From positions 372,001 through 436,000 of the forward strand of contig NZ_OLMV01000003.1 in assembly GCF_900292075.1 (NCBI RefSeq): DNA of 64,000 nucleotides, written 5' to 3'. The translations under genes and the position numbers were made by a program. The notes below the pieces were generated by a model. That model had not been told where the DNA came from. It was given only the letters and a program-made list of their open reading frames with translations, and searched no databases. The stretch is from Microbacterium timonense (GTDB lineage: Bacteria; Actinomycetota; Actinomycetes; Actinomycetales; Microbacteriaceae). Below, piece after piece: positions 19,830 through 28,297 of the stretch; within the stretch, counting starts at the first letter, position 1, and every line of letters starts with the position of its first letter.

Positions 19830-21295
19830 CTGCCCAGCACCGCCTCCATGACCTTCTTCGCGATGGGAGCGGCGATCGTGTTACCGCTGCCCGACTGTCC
19901 TTGCCCGCCGCCGTCTTCGACGACCACGGCGACGGCGACCTCGGGGTTGTCGGCGGGTGCGAACCCGGTGAACCAGAGCGTGTATGGCTCGTTGCCCGTG
20001 TTCTCCGCAGTTCCCGTCTTTCCGGCCACGTCGACCCCGTCTATTCTTGCACCCGAGGCCGCGCCATCACTGACATTGGCGACCATCATCGCCACCAGCT
20101 CGTCGGCCAGGTCGGCATCCAGCGCCCGTCCGAACTCGGTGTCGTCGAAGGTCTGCTGCACCGAGAGATCGGGTCCGATCACGCGATCGACCATGCGCGG
20201 GTTCATCACCATCCCGCCGTTGGCGATGCCTGCGGACACCATGGCCATCTGCAGCGGCGTGGCGGTCACCTGCCCCTGACCGAAGCCGCTGAGCGCGGTC
20301 TGCGCGTCGTCCTGGATGGTGCGCGGGTAGCCGGACGCCGTCGAGAGGAGCGGCAGCTCGAACGACCTGTTGAAGCCGTACTTCTCCGCCTCTTCGCGGA
20401 TCGCCGTGTCGCCGAGCTCCACCGCGAGCTCGGCGAACGGGATGTTGCAGCTCAGCCGCAGCGCGTCGGCGATCGTGACGGTCTCGCCCGGGCCGCATGT
20501 GCCGCCGCTGGCGTTGTGCACGATGCTGCTGGACTGCGGCAGCTGGTAGGTCGCCGGGTTCGGCAGCGTCGACTGCGGCGTGTACTCCCCCGAGGCGAGG
20601 GCGGCCGAGGCGACGACGAGCTTGAACGTCGATCCCGGCGGGTTGAGGTCGCCCCCGATCGCTCGGTCCGACAGCGGTTTGCCGGGGTCGGCGAGCAGCG
20701 CGTCGTACGCGGCGTTCACCTCGTTGGCGTTGTGCCCGGCGAGGATGTTGGTGTCGTAGCTGGGGCTCGTCACCAGGGCCAGGACGCGGCCCGTGGACGG
20801 CTCGATGGCGATGATCCCGCCCTGCAGGTCACCCAGCGCCTCGAACGCCGCCCGCTGGATGTCGGCATCCAGCGACAGCACCACGTTCGATCCGCGCGGC
20901 GGCTGACCCGTGAAGATCCGCTCGATGCGCGACAGGAACTGCGACCCGGCGGTGCCGCTGAGCTCCTGGTTCATCGCCTGCTCCATGTTCGTCGCCGAGT
21001 TGAGCACGGGATTGATGTAGCCGGTGACGGGCGCCCACATCGGGGCATCCGTGTACACGCGCTGCCAGCTGTACAGGTCGTTCGACGGGACGGAGGACGC
21101 GATGGCCGACCCGCTGGCGATGATCGAGCCGCGCTGCACCTCGTACGAGTCGTACAGCGACCGCCGGTTCGCCGGGTTGGCGGCCAGCTCGTCGGACTGG
21201 ATCACCTGGATCCAGCTCGTCGAGGCGAACAGGGCGAGGAACATGATCAGCATCAGGATGCTGAGGCGCCTGAGTTCTTTGGTCACCAGTCGCAC
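19826..21295 (-). CDS. pbpA: Penicillin-binding protein 2 / PbpA transpeptidase
   Basis: 489 residues. One N-terminal membrane anchor (LSILMLIMFLALFASTSWIQV), a dimerisation region, and a C-terminal transpeptidase domain with SxxK in PPGSTFKL, SxN in LSCNIPF and KTG in AGKTGTAE. It crosslinks peptidoglycan together with the SEDS glycosyltransferase encoded just upstream. It lacks PASTA units. Start ATG at 21295. It is separated from rodA by 106 bp that carries two tandem family A repeats, unlike the overlapping junctions elsewhere in this operon. Confidence 0.95.
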   Translation of the reverse strand: MRLVTKELRRLSILMLIMFLALFASTSWIQVIQSDELAANPANRRSLYDSYEVQRGSIIASGSAIASSVPSNDLYSWQRVYTDAPMWAPVTGYINPVLNSATNMEQAMNQELSGTAGSQFLSRIERIFTGQPPRGSNVVLSLDADIQRAAFEALGDLQGGIIAIEPSTGRVLALVTSPSYDTNILAGHNANEVNAAYDALLADPGKPLSDRAIGGDLNPPGSTFKLVVASAALASGEYTPQSTLPNPATYQLPQSSSIVHNASGGTCGPGETVTIADALRLSCNIPFAELAVELGDTAIREEAEKYGFNRSFELPLLSTASGYPRTIQDDAQTALSGFGQGQVTATPLQMAMVSAGIANGGMVMNPRMVDRVIGPDLSVQQTFDDTEFGRALDADLADELVAMMVANVSDGAASGARIDGVDVAGKTGTAENTGNEPYTLWFTGFAPADNPEVAVAVVVEDGGGQGQSGSGNTIAAPIAKKVMEAVLGR

Positions 21296-21306
21296 CCCCC
21301 CACGCC

Positions 21307-21370
21307 GCGTTTCGTCTCGCTTCGCTCGCTCAACGACCGGGTCTCGCTTCGCTCGCTCAACGACCGGAGC
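21307..21370. repeat. Two tandem family A repeats, rodA-pbpA gap
   Basis: Two direct units of TCTCGCTTCGCTCGCTCAACGACCGG occur back to back (about 21315-21340 and 21342-21367), preceded by GCGTTTCG. On the minus (coding) strand they read CCGGTCGTTGAGCGAGCGAAGCGAGA. They match the repeats at 664-715 and 4637-4689. Confidence 0.85.
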
Positions 21371-21401
21371 AGCGACGAGATCTCCCCGCTCGCGAAACGC
21401 A

Positions 21402-22796
21402 TCAGCCGATCACCACCCGAGGTCGGCTGCGGACGGCATCGGAGATCCGCAGCAGCAGCGCCACGATGATCCAGTTCGCCACAAGCGAGGACCCACCGGC
21501 CGCGAGGAACGGCGTCGTCAGACCGGTCAGCGGGATGAGGCGGGTGACGCCTCCGACCATGATGAACACCTGCAGCGCGATGGTGAACGACAGGCCGGTG
21601 GCCAGCAGCTTGCCGAAGTCGTCCTGACCGGCCAGCCCGATGCGGATGCCGCGGCTCGTGAAGACCATGTACAGGCACAGGATCGCGAACACGCCGATGA
21701 GGCCGAGCTCTTCACCGAGGGCGGGCAGGATGTAGTCGCTCTCGGCCACCGGCGTGAGGTACGGGCGGCCCTGGCCCAGTCCCGTGCCGATGAGGCCGCC
21801 GTTGGCCATGCCGAAGATGCCGTTGACCAGCTGGAAGCTCGAGTTGTCCATGAGGTCGGGGTTGAACGCGTCGAGCCAGTTGGTGAAACGCGCCCCGACG
21901 TAGGGCAGCACGCGCGAGGCGAGGAAGGCCCCCGAGACCGCGAGCACGACACCGATCAGCACCCAGCTCGTCTTGCCCGTGGCGACGTAGAGCATCGCGA
22001 CGAACATGCCGAAGATCAGCACGCCGGTGCCGAGGTCGCGCTGCAGCACGATGATGCCCAGCGAGATGAGCCAGATCACCAGCAGCGGCCCGAGTTCGCG
22101 GGCGCGGGGCCAGGTCAGACCGAGGAACCGCGTGCCGGTCGAGGTGAGGCTCTCGCGGGTGCGCACCAGGTAGCCGGCGAAGAAGATGCCCAGTGCGAGC
22201 TTGGCGAGCTCCCCCGGCTGGAAGGTGAAGAACCCGAGGTCCACCCACACGTCCGCGTTGCCGCCGGCGCTGAGGCCGGGGATCACGGGCAGGATCAGCA
22301 GCACGATGCCGACGAACCCGAAGATGTAGGTGTACCGGAACAGCACACGGTAGTTCTTGAGGAACATCACGACGAGGATGCCTGCCACCACGGCGATCGC
22401 CGCCCACGCCAGCTGCCTGGTCGAGAACGCGTCCCAGCCGTGCCGCTCCCGGTACAGGTCCAGGCGATAGATCATCGCCAGACCCAGCCCCGTGAGCAGC
22501 GTCGCGATCGGCACCACGAAGGGGTCGGCATCCCGAGCGCGCAGCCGCAGCAGGATGTGCAGGGCGATCACGAGCGCGGTCAGCCCGCCGCAGTACACCA
22601 GGAAGGTCCAGTCGATCGCACCCGAGGCGCCCAGCTGCACGAGCGCGATCGCCGATCCGTTGATGACGAACGCGAAGATGAGCAGCGCCAGTTCACGGTT
22701 GCGCTGGGTCTGCGGCACGCGGATGCGGCGCAGTGCCCGCACCACGGCGGTGTCGGCCGACACCGCGCCGGCGGCCGTGGTCGTGGACGCGCTCAT
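21402..22796 (-). CDS. rodA: SEDS peptidoglycan glycosyltransferase (FtsW/RodA/SpoVE)
   Basis: 464 residues with about 10-12 membrane spans. Family signatures: GADVWVDLGFFTFQPGELAKLALGIFFAGYL, VILQRDLGTGVLIFGMFV, and the C-terminal VTRLIPLTGLTTPFLAAGGSSLVANW. It polymerises glycan strands from lipid II and partners with PbpA. Placement between pstP and pbpA is the conserved actinobacterial order, and this copy is usually called RodA. The ATG at 22796 overlaps the pstP stop by 4 bp; upstream in-frame codons lie inside pstP and are rejected. Confidence 0.95.
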   Translation of the reverse strand: MSASTTTAAGAVSADTAVVRALRRIRVPQTQRNRELALLIFAFVINGSAIALVQLGASGAIDWTFLVYCGGLTALVIALHILLRLRARDADPFVVPIATLLTGLGLAMIYRLDLYRERHGWDAFSTRQLAWAAIAVVAGILVVMFLKNYRVLFRYTYIFGFVGIVLLILPVIPGLSAGGNADVWVDLGFFTFQPGELAKLALGIFFAGYLVRTRESLTSTGTRFLGLTWPRARELGPLLVIWLISLGIIVLQRDLGTGVLIFGMFVAMLYVATGKTSWVLIGVVLAVSGAFLASRVLPYVGARFTNWLDAFNPDLMDNSSFQLVNGIFGMANGGLIGTGLGQGRPYLTPVAESDYILPALGEELGLIGVFAILCLYMVFTSRGIRIGLAGQDDFGKLLATGLSFTIALQVFIMVGGVTRLIPLTGLTTPFLAAGGSSLVANWIIVALLLRISDAVRSRPRVVIG

Positions 22797-24031
22797 CCGC
22801 TCCCTCCCGCAAGATCGCTGATGTCGGCGACGATACGGCGTGCGTCTGAGAGAGAGCTCGCCGAGATGGTGCCCTGCACCGTGGCGCGGGCGAAGTCCGA
22901 CAGCGAGTCGAGGGGGATGCCGGTGTCTTCGAACGGCGTCGACAGCGAGATCGGCCCGATGTTCTGCTGCACCCCCTGGTAGATGACCACGGTGTCCTCG
23001 TCGGCGCCGACGAAGTAGCGGGTCTGCGTCCACTGGTAGCCGATCCATGCGGCGCCGGCCAGCAGTGCCAGCACCAGTGCGACGCCCGCGATCCATCCCA
23101 GCCGCCGTCGGCGTGCGCGGCGCCGGTCCTCTTCGATGAGCTCCTCGAGGAACTCGGCGGCCGGCTCGAAGTGGGTGGGCTCGTTGGCCGCCTGCCGGTT
23201 GGGATGCAGCCAGCTCGAGCGGCGCGGCGCGGCCGCGGGCACCTCGACGCCGACGGGGTTGGACGCCGAGCCGACGATCGTCGGGGTTCCCGAGAAGACC
23301 GGATGCTGCCCGCCGACGTCGACGATGACGATCGTGACGTTGTCGGGAGCCCCGCCGTCCAGTGCCTGCTTGAGGAGGCTGTCGGCGGTGCGCCCGGGCG
23401 CGAGCCCGAGCCCGAGGGCCTTGGCGGTGTGGGCGTCGTCCACCACGCCCGACAGTCCGTCCGAGCAGAGCAGCCAGCGATCGCCCGGCTGCGTCGGCAT
23501 GATGAACGTGTCGAGCTCGGGGTCGGTGTCCATGTCGCCGAGCACGCGCATCAGAACCGACCGGCGCGGGTGGTAGCGGGCCTCCTCCGGCGTGATGCGG
23601 CCGGAGTCGACGAGGCGCTGGACGAAGGTGTGGTCGGTGGTGATCTGCGTCAGGGTGCCGTCGCGGTAGAGGTAGATGCGCGAGTCGCCGATGTGGGCGA
23701 TGACGGCGTAGTCGTCCACCATGATGAGGGCGCTCACGGTGGTGCCCATGCCCGCCAGCTCCGGGCGGAGGTTCACGGTGTCGACGAGGTCGACCGCGGC
23801 ATCCGAGATCGCATCGCGCAGTGCCCGCTCCGCCTCCGCCGTCGACTCGTACGGCCGGTCCAGCGCCTCCAGGCGCGAGATCGCGAGGCTGGAGGCCACG
23901 TCACCGCCGGCGTGACCGCCCATGCCGTCGGCCACGACGAAGAGGTTGGAGCCGGCGTAGCCGGAGTCCTGGTTGTTGGAGCGCACCTTGCCGGTGTGCG
24001 AGATGGCGGCGCTCGAGCCCTGGAAGACCAT
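22793..24031 (-). CDS. pstP: PP2C-type Ser/Thr phosphatase PstP
   Basis: 412 residues. PP2C domain about 1-240: SHTGKVRSNNQDSGY, VVADGMGGHAGGDVAS, LAGMGTTVSALI, AHIGDSRIYLYR, LLCSDGLSG and DNVTIVIVDV, with metal-binding aspartates present. After a linker, one membrane span (LGWIAGVALVLALLAGAAWIG) leads to a small exterior domain. It reverses phosphorylation by PknA and PknB and of FHA proteins. Neighbouring genes overlap on both sides or lie 18 bp away. Confidence 0.95.
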   Translation of the reverse strand: MVFQGSSAAISHTGKVRSNNQDSGYAGSNLFVVADGMGGHAGGDVASSLAISRLEALDRPYESTAEAERALRDAISDAAVDLVDTVNLRPELAGMGTTVSALIMVDDYAVIAHIGDSRIYLYRDGTLTQITTDHTFVQRLVDSGRITPEEARYHPRRSVLMRVLGDMDTDPELDTFIMPTQPGDRWLLCSDGLSGVVDDAHTAKALGLGLAPGRTADSLLKQALDGGAPDNVTIVIVDVGGQHPVFSGTPTIVGSASNPVGVEVPAAAPRRSSWLHPNRQAANEPTHFEPAAEFLEELIEEDRRRARRRRLGWIAGVALVLALLAGAAWIGYQWTQTRYFVGADEDTVVIYQGVQQNIGPISLSTPFEDTGIPLDSLSDFARATVQGTISASSLSDARRIVADISDLAGGSG

Positions 24032-24049
24032 GTGCGAGGGGTCCGCCCG

Positions 24050-24592
24050 CTACTTCCGCAGCTCGAACGTCGTCGCGCCGACCTTGATGGGAGCGCCGAT
24101 GTTCACGGGGACGGGGGTGGTCACGCGCGCGCCGTCGTGCCAGGTGCCGTTCGTGGAGTCCAGGTCCTGGATCATCCACTGGTCGCCCCACAGCACGAGG
24201 CGCGCGTGGTGGCTCGACGTGTAGTCGTCGCGGACGACGAGGCCCGACTCGCTGGAGCGGCCGATGGTGAGCGGCTCGTTGCCCAGCGGAAGCTCCAGAC
24301 CGGCTTTGGGTCCGCTCGTGATCACGATGCGCGAGACCGTGGCCGTCGTCGCGCGTCCTCCGGCCGAGGACGCGGCGCCGGACGAGACCGGCGAGACGGG
24401 CGCCGTCACCGCCGAGGGCGCGGCGCCGGCGGCGGCCGGTGCCGGCGCGACGGCCGCGGCACCGGCATCCGGCATCCGTCGAACCTTCACGCCGAAGAGG
24501 TCCGCACGCAGCGAGTACACGACCGCGAAGACGAACGCCCACAGCAGCACCAGGAACCCGATGCGCAGCAGCAGCAGGGTGAGCTCGCTCAT
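24050..24592 (-). CDS. fhaB: FHA-domain protein FhaB (FipA-like)
   Basis: 180 residues. An N-terminal membrane helix (ELTLLLLRIGFLVLLWAFVFAVVYSLRADLFG), an Ala/Pro-rich linker, and a C-terminal FHA domain with GRSSESGLVV, SSHHARL and LDSTNGTWHDG. FHA domains bind phosphothreonine on PknA/PknB targets; the mycobacterial homologue links FtsZ and FtsQ under stress. The ATG at 24592 overlaps the fhaA stop by 4 bp; the longer frame upstream is rejected because it runs through fhaA. Confidence 0.94.
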   Translation of the reverse strand: MSELTLLLLRIGFLVLLWAFVFAVVYSLRADLFGVKVRRMPDAGAAAVAPAPAAAGAAPSAVTAPVSPVSSGAASSAGGRATTATVSRIVITSGPKAGLELPLGNEPLTIGRSSESGLVVRDDYTSSHHARLVLWGDQWMIQDLDSTNGTWHDGARVTTPVPVNIGAPIKVGATTFELRK

Positions 24593-25344
24593 GCCAGCGG
24601 ACCCCTCTCCCGCGGATCGTAGGCGGCGTCGAACATGCGCGTGGCATCGTCGACGGATGCCGGGGGCCGCGCGGGTGCGGCCTGTGCGACGACGCGGAAC
24701 ACGATGTCGGTCCGGCCGATCCGCACGGTGGAGTCGGGCGGGAGAGCGGCCTCGGTGACCTTGCTGCCGTCCAGAAGGGTGCCGTTGGTGGAGCCCAGGT
24801 CGCGGACCATCGCGCGCTCGCCGTCCCAGAGGATCTCCACGTGCTTGCGGCTGGTGCCGGAGTCGGCGACGGTGATGTCGGCGTCGCTGCCGCGCCCGAT
24901 CACGGTGCGCGACTTCGTCAGCGGGATGCGGCGCCCCTCGACGTCGACGACGCCGCGCCACGCGACGCGTCCGCCCTGCGCGGTCGTGGACTCCACGTGC
25001 AGCGTGCCGGTGGAGAGCTGGTCGTCGCGTCGCAGCGAGATCGACACCGGTCCGGCGAAGGAGTAGCCCTGCGCCTTCGCGTGCTTGTGCACGAGGGTGT
25101 CGAGCTCGTGGACGAGGGCATCGCCCAGTGCCGACATCCGGTCGTCGTCGGAGGGCGACAGCGACACCGTGAAGGTGTTCGGCGCGAGGATGCGGTCGCG
25201 GCTGACCACGGCGGCCTTCTTGTCGAGCTCGCTGCGCAGGGCCGATGCGATCTCGACAGGCTGGATGCCGCTGCGGAAGGTCTTCGCGAACGCGCTGTTC
25301 ACCGCGCGTTCGAGACCTTTCTCGAAGCTGTCAAGTAGTCCCAC
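24589..25344 (-). CDS. fhaA: FHA-domain protein FhaA (FhaA_N + FHA)
   Basis: 251 residues. The N-terminal DUF3662 domain starts GLLDSFEKGLERAVNSAF and spans to about 120. A C-terminal FHA domain carries GRGSDADI, TSRKHVEI and LGSTNGTLLDG. FhaA binds the phosphorylated pseudokinase domain of MurJ/MviN in mycobacteria and so tunes lipid II export. It is shorter than the mycobacterial protein (about 530) because the Gln/Pro-rich middle is missing. Start GTG at 25344 was chosen for the family start (GLLDSFEK) and a GAGGAG at 5-6 nt; it begins the operon. Confidence 0.94.
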   Translation of the reverse strand: MGLLDSFEKGLERAVNSAFAKTFRSGIQPVEIASALRSELDKKAAVVSRDRILAPNTFTVSLSPSDDDRMSALGDALVHELDTLVHKHAKAQGYSFAGPVSISLRRDDQLSTGTLHVESTTAQGGRVAWRGVVDVEGRRIPLTKSRTVIGRGSDADITVADSGTSRKHVEILWDGERAMVRDLGSTNGTLLDGSKVTEAALPPDSTVRIGRTDIVFRVVAQAAPARPPASVDDATRMFDAAYDPRERGPLA

Positions 25345-25510
25345 GGAGCTCCTCTTGAGGGGGTGCCGGTTGCTACATGCTAATTGCACAGGCTGTACCC
25401 GTCATGGATCCGGTCCCGGAGGTCGCTTCGCCGGACGTCCGCGAGTCGGTCTTCCGCGTGGACGCAGCGGCGCCCGGCCCCACGGGATGCGGGAGCCGGG
25501 CGCCGGAGGG

Positions 25511-26734
25511 TCAGCGGTTGAACCGATCCGGGTGGAACGTCAGGAAGCGCGCGTCGCCCAGGTCCAGCGCCTCGGCGGCGCGGTTCAGGTGCACGGCGTT
25601 GGCGCTGCCCCATCGACCCGTGTCGAGGCGATCCAGCAGCAGCTGTGTCGCGGCGAGCGTCTCGGCCGCCGTGAAGTTGCAGTGGCCCGCCGAGGCGACG
25701 TAGGTCTGCCGCAGCAGCGACGCGTTGCCGGCGCGCGTGACGCGCTCCTCGTACTCCTGCTGCTGCGCGACCGTCGAGATCTGGTCGCCCACGTTGTTGA
25801 GGGTCACCGTGGGAACGGAGATGTCGCCGGTGAACTCGTACGACGCGGCGAACCGCGCGACGGCGTCGGGATCGGCCTCGACGCGGTCGGCGGCGTTCAC
25901 GGTGGCGAGATCGGCATCCAGCGACAGTCCCGCCCGCTGGTACAGCTCCGCGACGACGCGGCGGGACTCGGGCGAGGCCTTGCGCAGCTGCTCGGCGTAG
26001 TCGATGCCGGTGTTCCACGACGGCATGCCGCCGAACACGAGGGTGCTGGTGTAGCGGCTGCTCATCGCCTGTCCGATGTACGGGAGCGGGTCACCGGCCA
26101 GCGCGCCGTACCAGGCCGCCTGATAGGCCGCAGGATCTCGCGGGTCGGGGTCCGCGATGCTCTGCGACCACGCCGGCAGCTGCCCGATCGCGGCGGCCAG
26201 TGCGATGCGTGCCCGTCCCTCGGGCGTCTGCTGCGCGTCGGCGAGCCGCGTGAGCCACGCGCTGCGCGCGCCCTCGATGTCGGCGGGCACGTTCTCCACC
26301 GGCAGCACGCCCGCCGGGTCGAGCAGCCGGGCCAGCACGAAGACGGTGTCGAGCTTCTGGTTCCACTGCGACACCGTTCCCGAGAGGCCGCCGCATCCGG
26401 CCAGCACGCCGTCGATGCGGTCGGGGTGCAGCTCCCCCGTCGCGGCGGCGATCATCCCGCCCATCGACGTGCCCGTCGCGATCGCACGCTCGGGCTCGCC
26501 GACGGCGTCGGCGAAGGCATCCAGCGCCTCGATCTGGTTCTCGACGGCACCGCTGAGATTCCAGCCGGTGACGTTCCTCGTGGTGCCGCCGTACGCGTAG
26601 CCGCGATCGATGAGCTCCTGTTGCGCGGCCGAGACCGGCCCGCCTGCGAAGTCGAGGTCGACGAAGACGGTGCCGTTCCAGTCCGACGGCACGACGAAGC
26701 GGTACGCGGTCGTGTCGGCGAGACGGCCTTCCAC
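25511..26734 (-). CDS. Alpha/beta-hydrolase family protein
   Basis: 407 residues. Nucleophile elbow GTSMGG with Ser90, a likely acid in NNVGDQIS near residue 325, and a histidine in ASAGHCNFTAAE near 350. The fold resembles tannase/feruloyl esterase-like or prolyl-peptidase-like hydrolases; no reaction can be assigned. The start is unsure: GTG at 26734 has no ribosome site, yet the frame stays open upstream and encodes TTAVPAAADETDRI, without any start codon before the tRNA-Leu region. A secretion signal may therefore have been lost by mutation or read from an unusual start. Confidence 0.75.
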   Translation of the reverse strand: MEGRLADTTAYRFVVPSDWNGTVFVDLDFAGGPVSAAQQELIDRGYAYGGTTRNVTGWNLSGAVENQIEALDAFADAVGEPERAIATGTSMGGMIAAATGELHPDRIDGVLAGCGGLSGTVSQWNQKLDTVFVLARLLDPAGVLPVENVPADIEGARSAWLTRLADAQQTPEGRARIALAAAIGQLPAWSQSIADPDPRDPAAYQAAWYGALAGDPLPYIGQAMSSRYTSTLVFGGMPSWNTGIDYAEQLRKASPESRRVVAELYQRAGLSLDADLATVNAADRVEADPDAVARFAASYEFTGDISVPTVTLNNVGDQISTVAQQQEYEERVTRAGNASLLRQTYVASAGHCNFTAAETLAATQLLLDRLDTGRWGSANAVHLNRAAEALDLGDARFLTFHPDRFNR

Positions 26735-26854
26735 GATCCGGTCCGTCTCGTCGGCTGCGGCCGGGACGGCCGTCGTGGCCAGGTTCGGAGGTCGGCGGTG
26801 CGCGTGATATCCTCGGGAAGTTGAGTTTCGCGGGATCTCCGGATGCCGCGGCTC

Positions 26855-26938
26855 GCGCGAGTGGCGGAATAGGCAGACGCGCTGGCTTCAGGTGCCAGTG
26901 CCCGAAAGGGCGTGGGGGTTCAACTCCCCCCTCGCGCA
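26855..26938 (+). tRNA. tRNA-Leu (anticodon CAG)
   Basis: 84-nt class II tRNA. Acceptor GCGCGAG pairs with CTCGCGC, the anticodon arm is CTGGC-TTCAGGT-GCCAG with anticodon CAG, the long variable arm is TGCCCGAAAGGGCGT, and the T arm is GGGGG-TTCAACT-CCCCC. Discriminator A at 26938. A perfect terminator hairpin follows. Confidence 0.97.
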
Positions 26939-26949
26939 CAGCGACACGT

Positions 26950-26984
26950 AGCCGGCCCGAGGTCACATCCTCGGGCCGGCTTCG
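26950..26984 (+). terminator. Terminator of tRNA-Leu
   Basis: Perfect 13-bp stem AGCCGGCCCGAGG (26950-26962) / CCTCGGGCCGGCT (26969-26981) with a 6-nt loop TCACAT and trailing TCGTCATT. Confidence 0.8.
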
Positions 26985-27038
26985 TCATTCCTCGAGCGAT
27001 CCCCTCGCCTCCCTCCCCCCGGGGCGCCGCCTCGGGCG

Positions 27039-27098
27039 GTTTGTGCGGAGAACACGCCGTTGTGGAGGCGGCCGAAACGGCGTGTCCTCCGCACAAAC
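27039..27098. repeat. Family B long palindrome, copy 1
   Basis: 23-bp arms at 27039-27061 and 27076-27098 (core TTTGTGCGGAG...CACGCCG) with a single mismatch and a 14-nt loop. The second copy is at 32754-32817. This copy lies 31 bp before the regulator gene. Confidence 0.9.
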
Positions 27099-27129
27099 GG
27101 ATCGGGAGGCGGCGGCTAGGCTCGGCAGC

Positions 27130-28155
27130 ATGAGTGGCCGGGGCGGCGCCCAGGGCGGTGAATCACTGGACCTGCCGGGTGTCGATCGTGAGAGCGAAGC
27201 GGTCTACCTCGCCGTCCTCATGGCGGGGCGCACTCCGGCCCGCGAGGTAGCCGCGAAGGCCGGGCTCGACGAGGCGACGACGCTCGAGCGGCTCGAGGGG
27301 CTGCGGTCGGCGGGACTCGTGACTCGGCTGGAGTCGGCGGACCCCGAGTATTCGGCGGTCGACCCGCGCTTCGCCGTGCGCGCGCTCGCCGAACGGCTCA
27401 GCGAGCAGACGCTGCGACTGCGCGAGGCGATCCCCGTGCTCGCCGATCACTTCGACGCGGCGGCCGCCTCCTCGGCGGACGTGCCGCAGAGCCTCTTCGT
27501 GACGGATCCGGATGCCGTCGCCGGCTGGTACGCCCGGCTCCAGCACCAGGCCGAGCGCGAGTTCCTGGCGTTCGACCGACCGCCGTATGTCGCGGCATCC
27601 TTCGATCCCTTCGAATCGGCGGTTCTCGCGCGAGGCGTCCAGTGGCGCGCGATCTACACCGTCTCGAGCTTCGACGAGGGCGCCACATGGGAGGAGGTGG
27701 GAGAGCTCGCCGAGCAGGGCGAGCAGGCCCGCATCACGGACGAGCTGCCCGTCAAGCTGGTGGTGGTCGACGGGCGCGTCGCGCTCGTCTCATTGAGCCT
27801 CGAGCCCGGGCGCATCGTCGCGCTCGTGACCCACGCGCTGCCGCTGGTCGCGGCGCTGCGCACCCTCTTCGAGTACGAGTGGGCCAGGGCCGTCCCCCTC
27901 GCCGCCGCCGCACCCGGGCGCGCCCTGCCCGAGACGACGCGGCGCTACCCCTCGACGCAGTCCGATGCGCCCTCTCCCGAAGACCTCTCGATCCTGACGC
28001 TGATGGCGGTCGGCATGAAGGATGACGCGATCGCGCGCCGCCTCGGCATCTCGGTACGGACACTGCGGCGGCGCAGTCAGGAGCTCATGGTCGCTCTCGG
28101 GGCGAGCAATCGCTTTCAGGCGGGCGTGGAGTCCGCGCGCCGCGGCTGGATCTGA
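27130..28155 (+). CDS. HTH regulator: TrmB-like N-terminus, LuxR-type C-terminus
   Basis: 341 residues. The N-terminal winged helix (about 15-85: DRESEAVYLAVLMAGRT, then AAKAGLDEATTLERLEGL) resembles TrmB-type domains. A middle sensing domain (about 110-250) follows, and the C-terminal LuxR-type helix-turn-helix (about 285-335) has MAVGMKDDAIARRLGISVRTLRRR. Such actinobacterial regulators often lie beside secreted S8 proteases. ATG at 27130; TAGGCT at 27117-27122, 7 nt upstream, suggests leaderless expression. The S8 gene follows by 142 bp on the same strand and carries a 15-bp inverted repeat in its promoter that could be this regulator's operator (inferred). Confidence 0.85.
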   Translation: MSGRGGAQGGESLDLPGVDRESEAVYLAVLMAGRTPAREVAAKAGLDEATTLERLEGLRSAGLVTRLESADPEYSAVDPRFAVRALAERLSEQTLRLREAIPVLADHFDAAAASSADVPQSLFVTDPDAVAGWYARLQHQAEREFLAFDRPPYVAASFDPFESAVLARGVQWRAIYTVSSFDEGATWEEVGELAEQGEQARITDELPVKLVVVDGRVALVSLSLEPGRIVALVTHALPLVAALRTLFEYEWARAVPLAAAAPGRALPETTRRYPSTQSDAPSPEDLSILTLMAVGMKDDAIARRLGISVRTLRRRSQELMVALGASNRFQAGVESARRGWI

Positions 28156-28194
28156 CCGCCGATGTAACGCACGGGTTTCAACATCTGGCCGGTA

Positions 28195-28209
28195 GAGGAC
28201 AGTGTCCTC
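28195..28209. promoter_or_regulatory. Inverted repeat upstream of the S8 protease gene
   Basis: GAGGACA-G-TGTCCTC, perfect 7-bp arms, 89 bp before the S8 start and 40 bp after the regulator stop. It is a candidate operator for the adjacent LuxR-type regulator. Confidence 0.5.
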
Positions 28210-28297
28210 ATTCGGCCACCGTCGCCGGAACGCGCCCTCCCAGAATGAGGACCAGTCCGATCCGCTCGGGATCGAGCCGCATCCTTCGAGGACCACC

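Noticed and set aside
26855..27098. Integration site at tRNA-Leu (genomic island)
   Set aside because: No integrase and no repeat of the tRNA 3' end was found downstream; the adjacent palindrome is unrelated in sequence to the tRNA.
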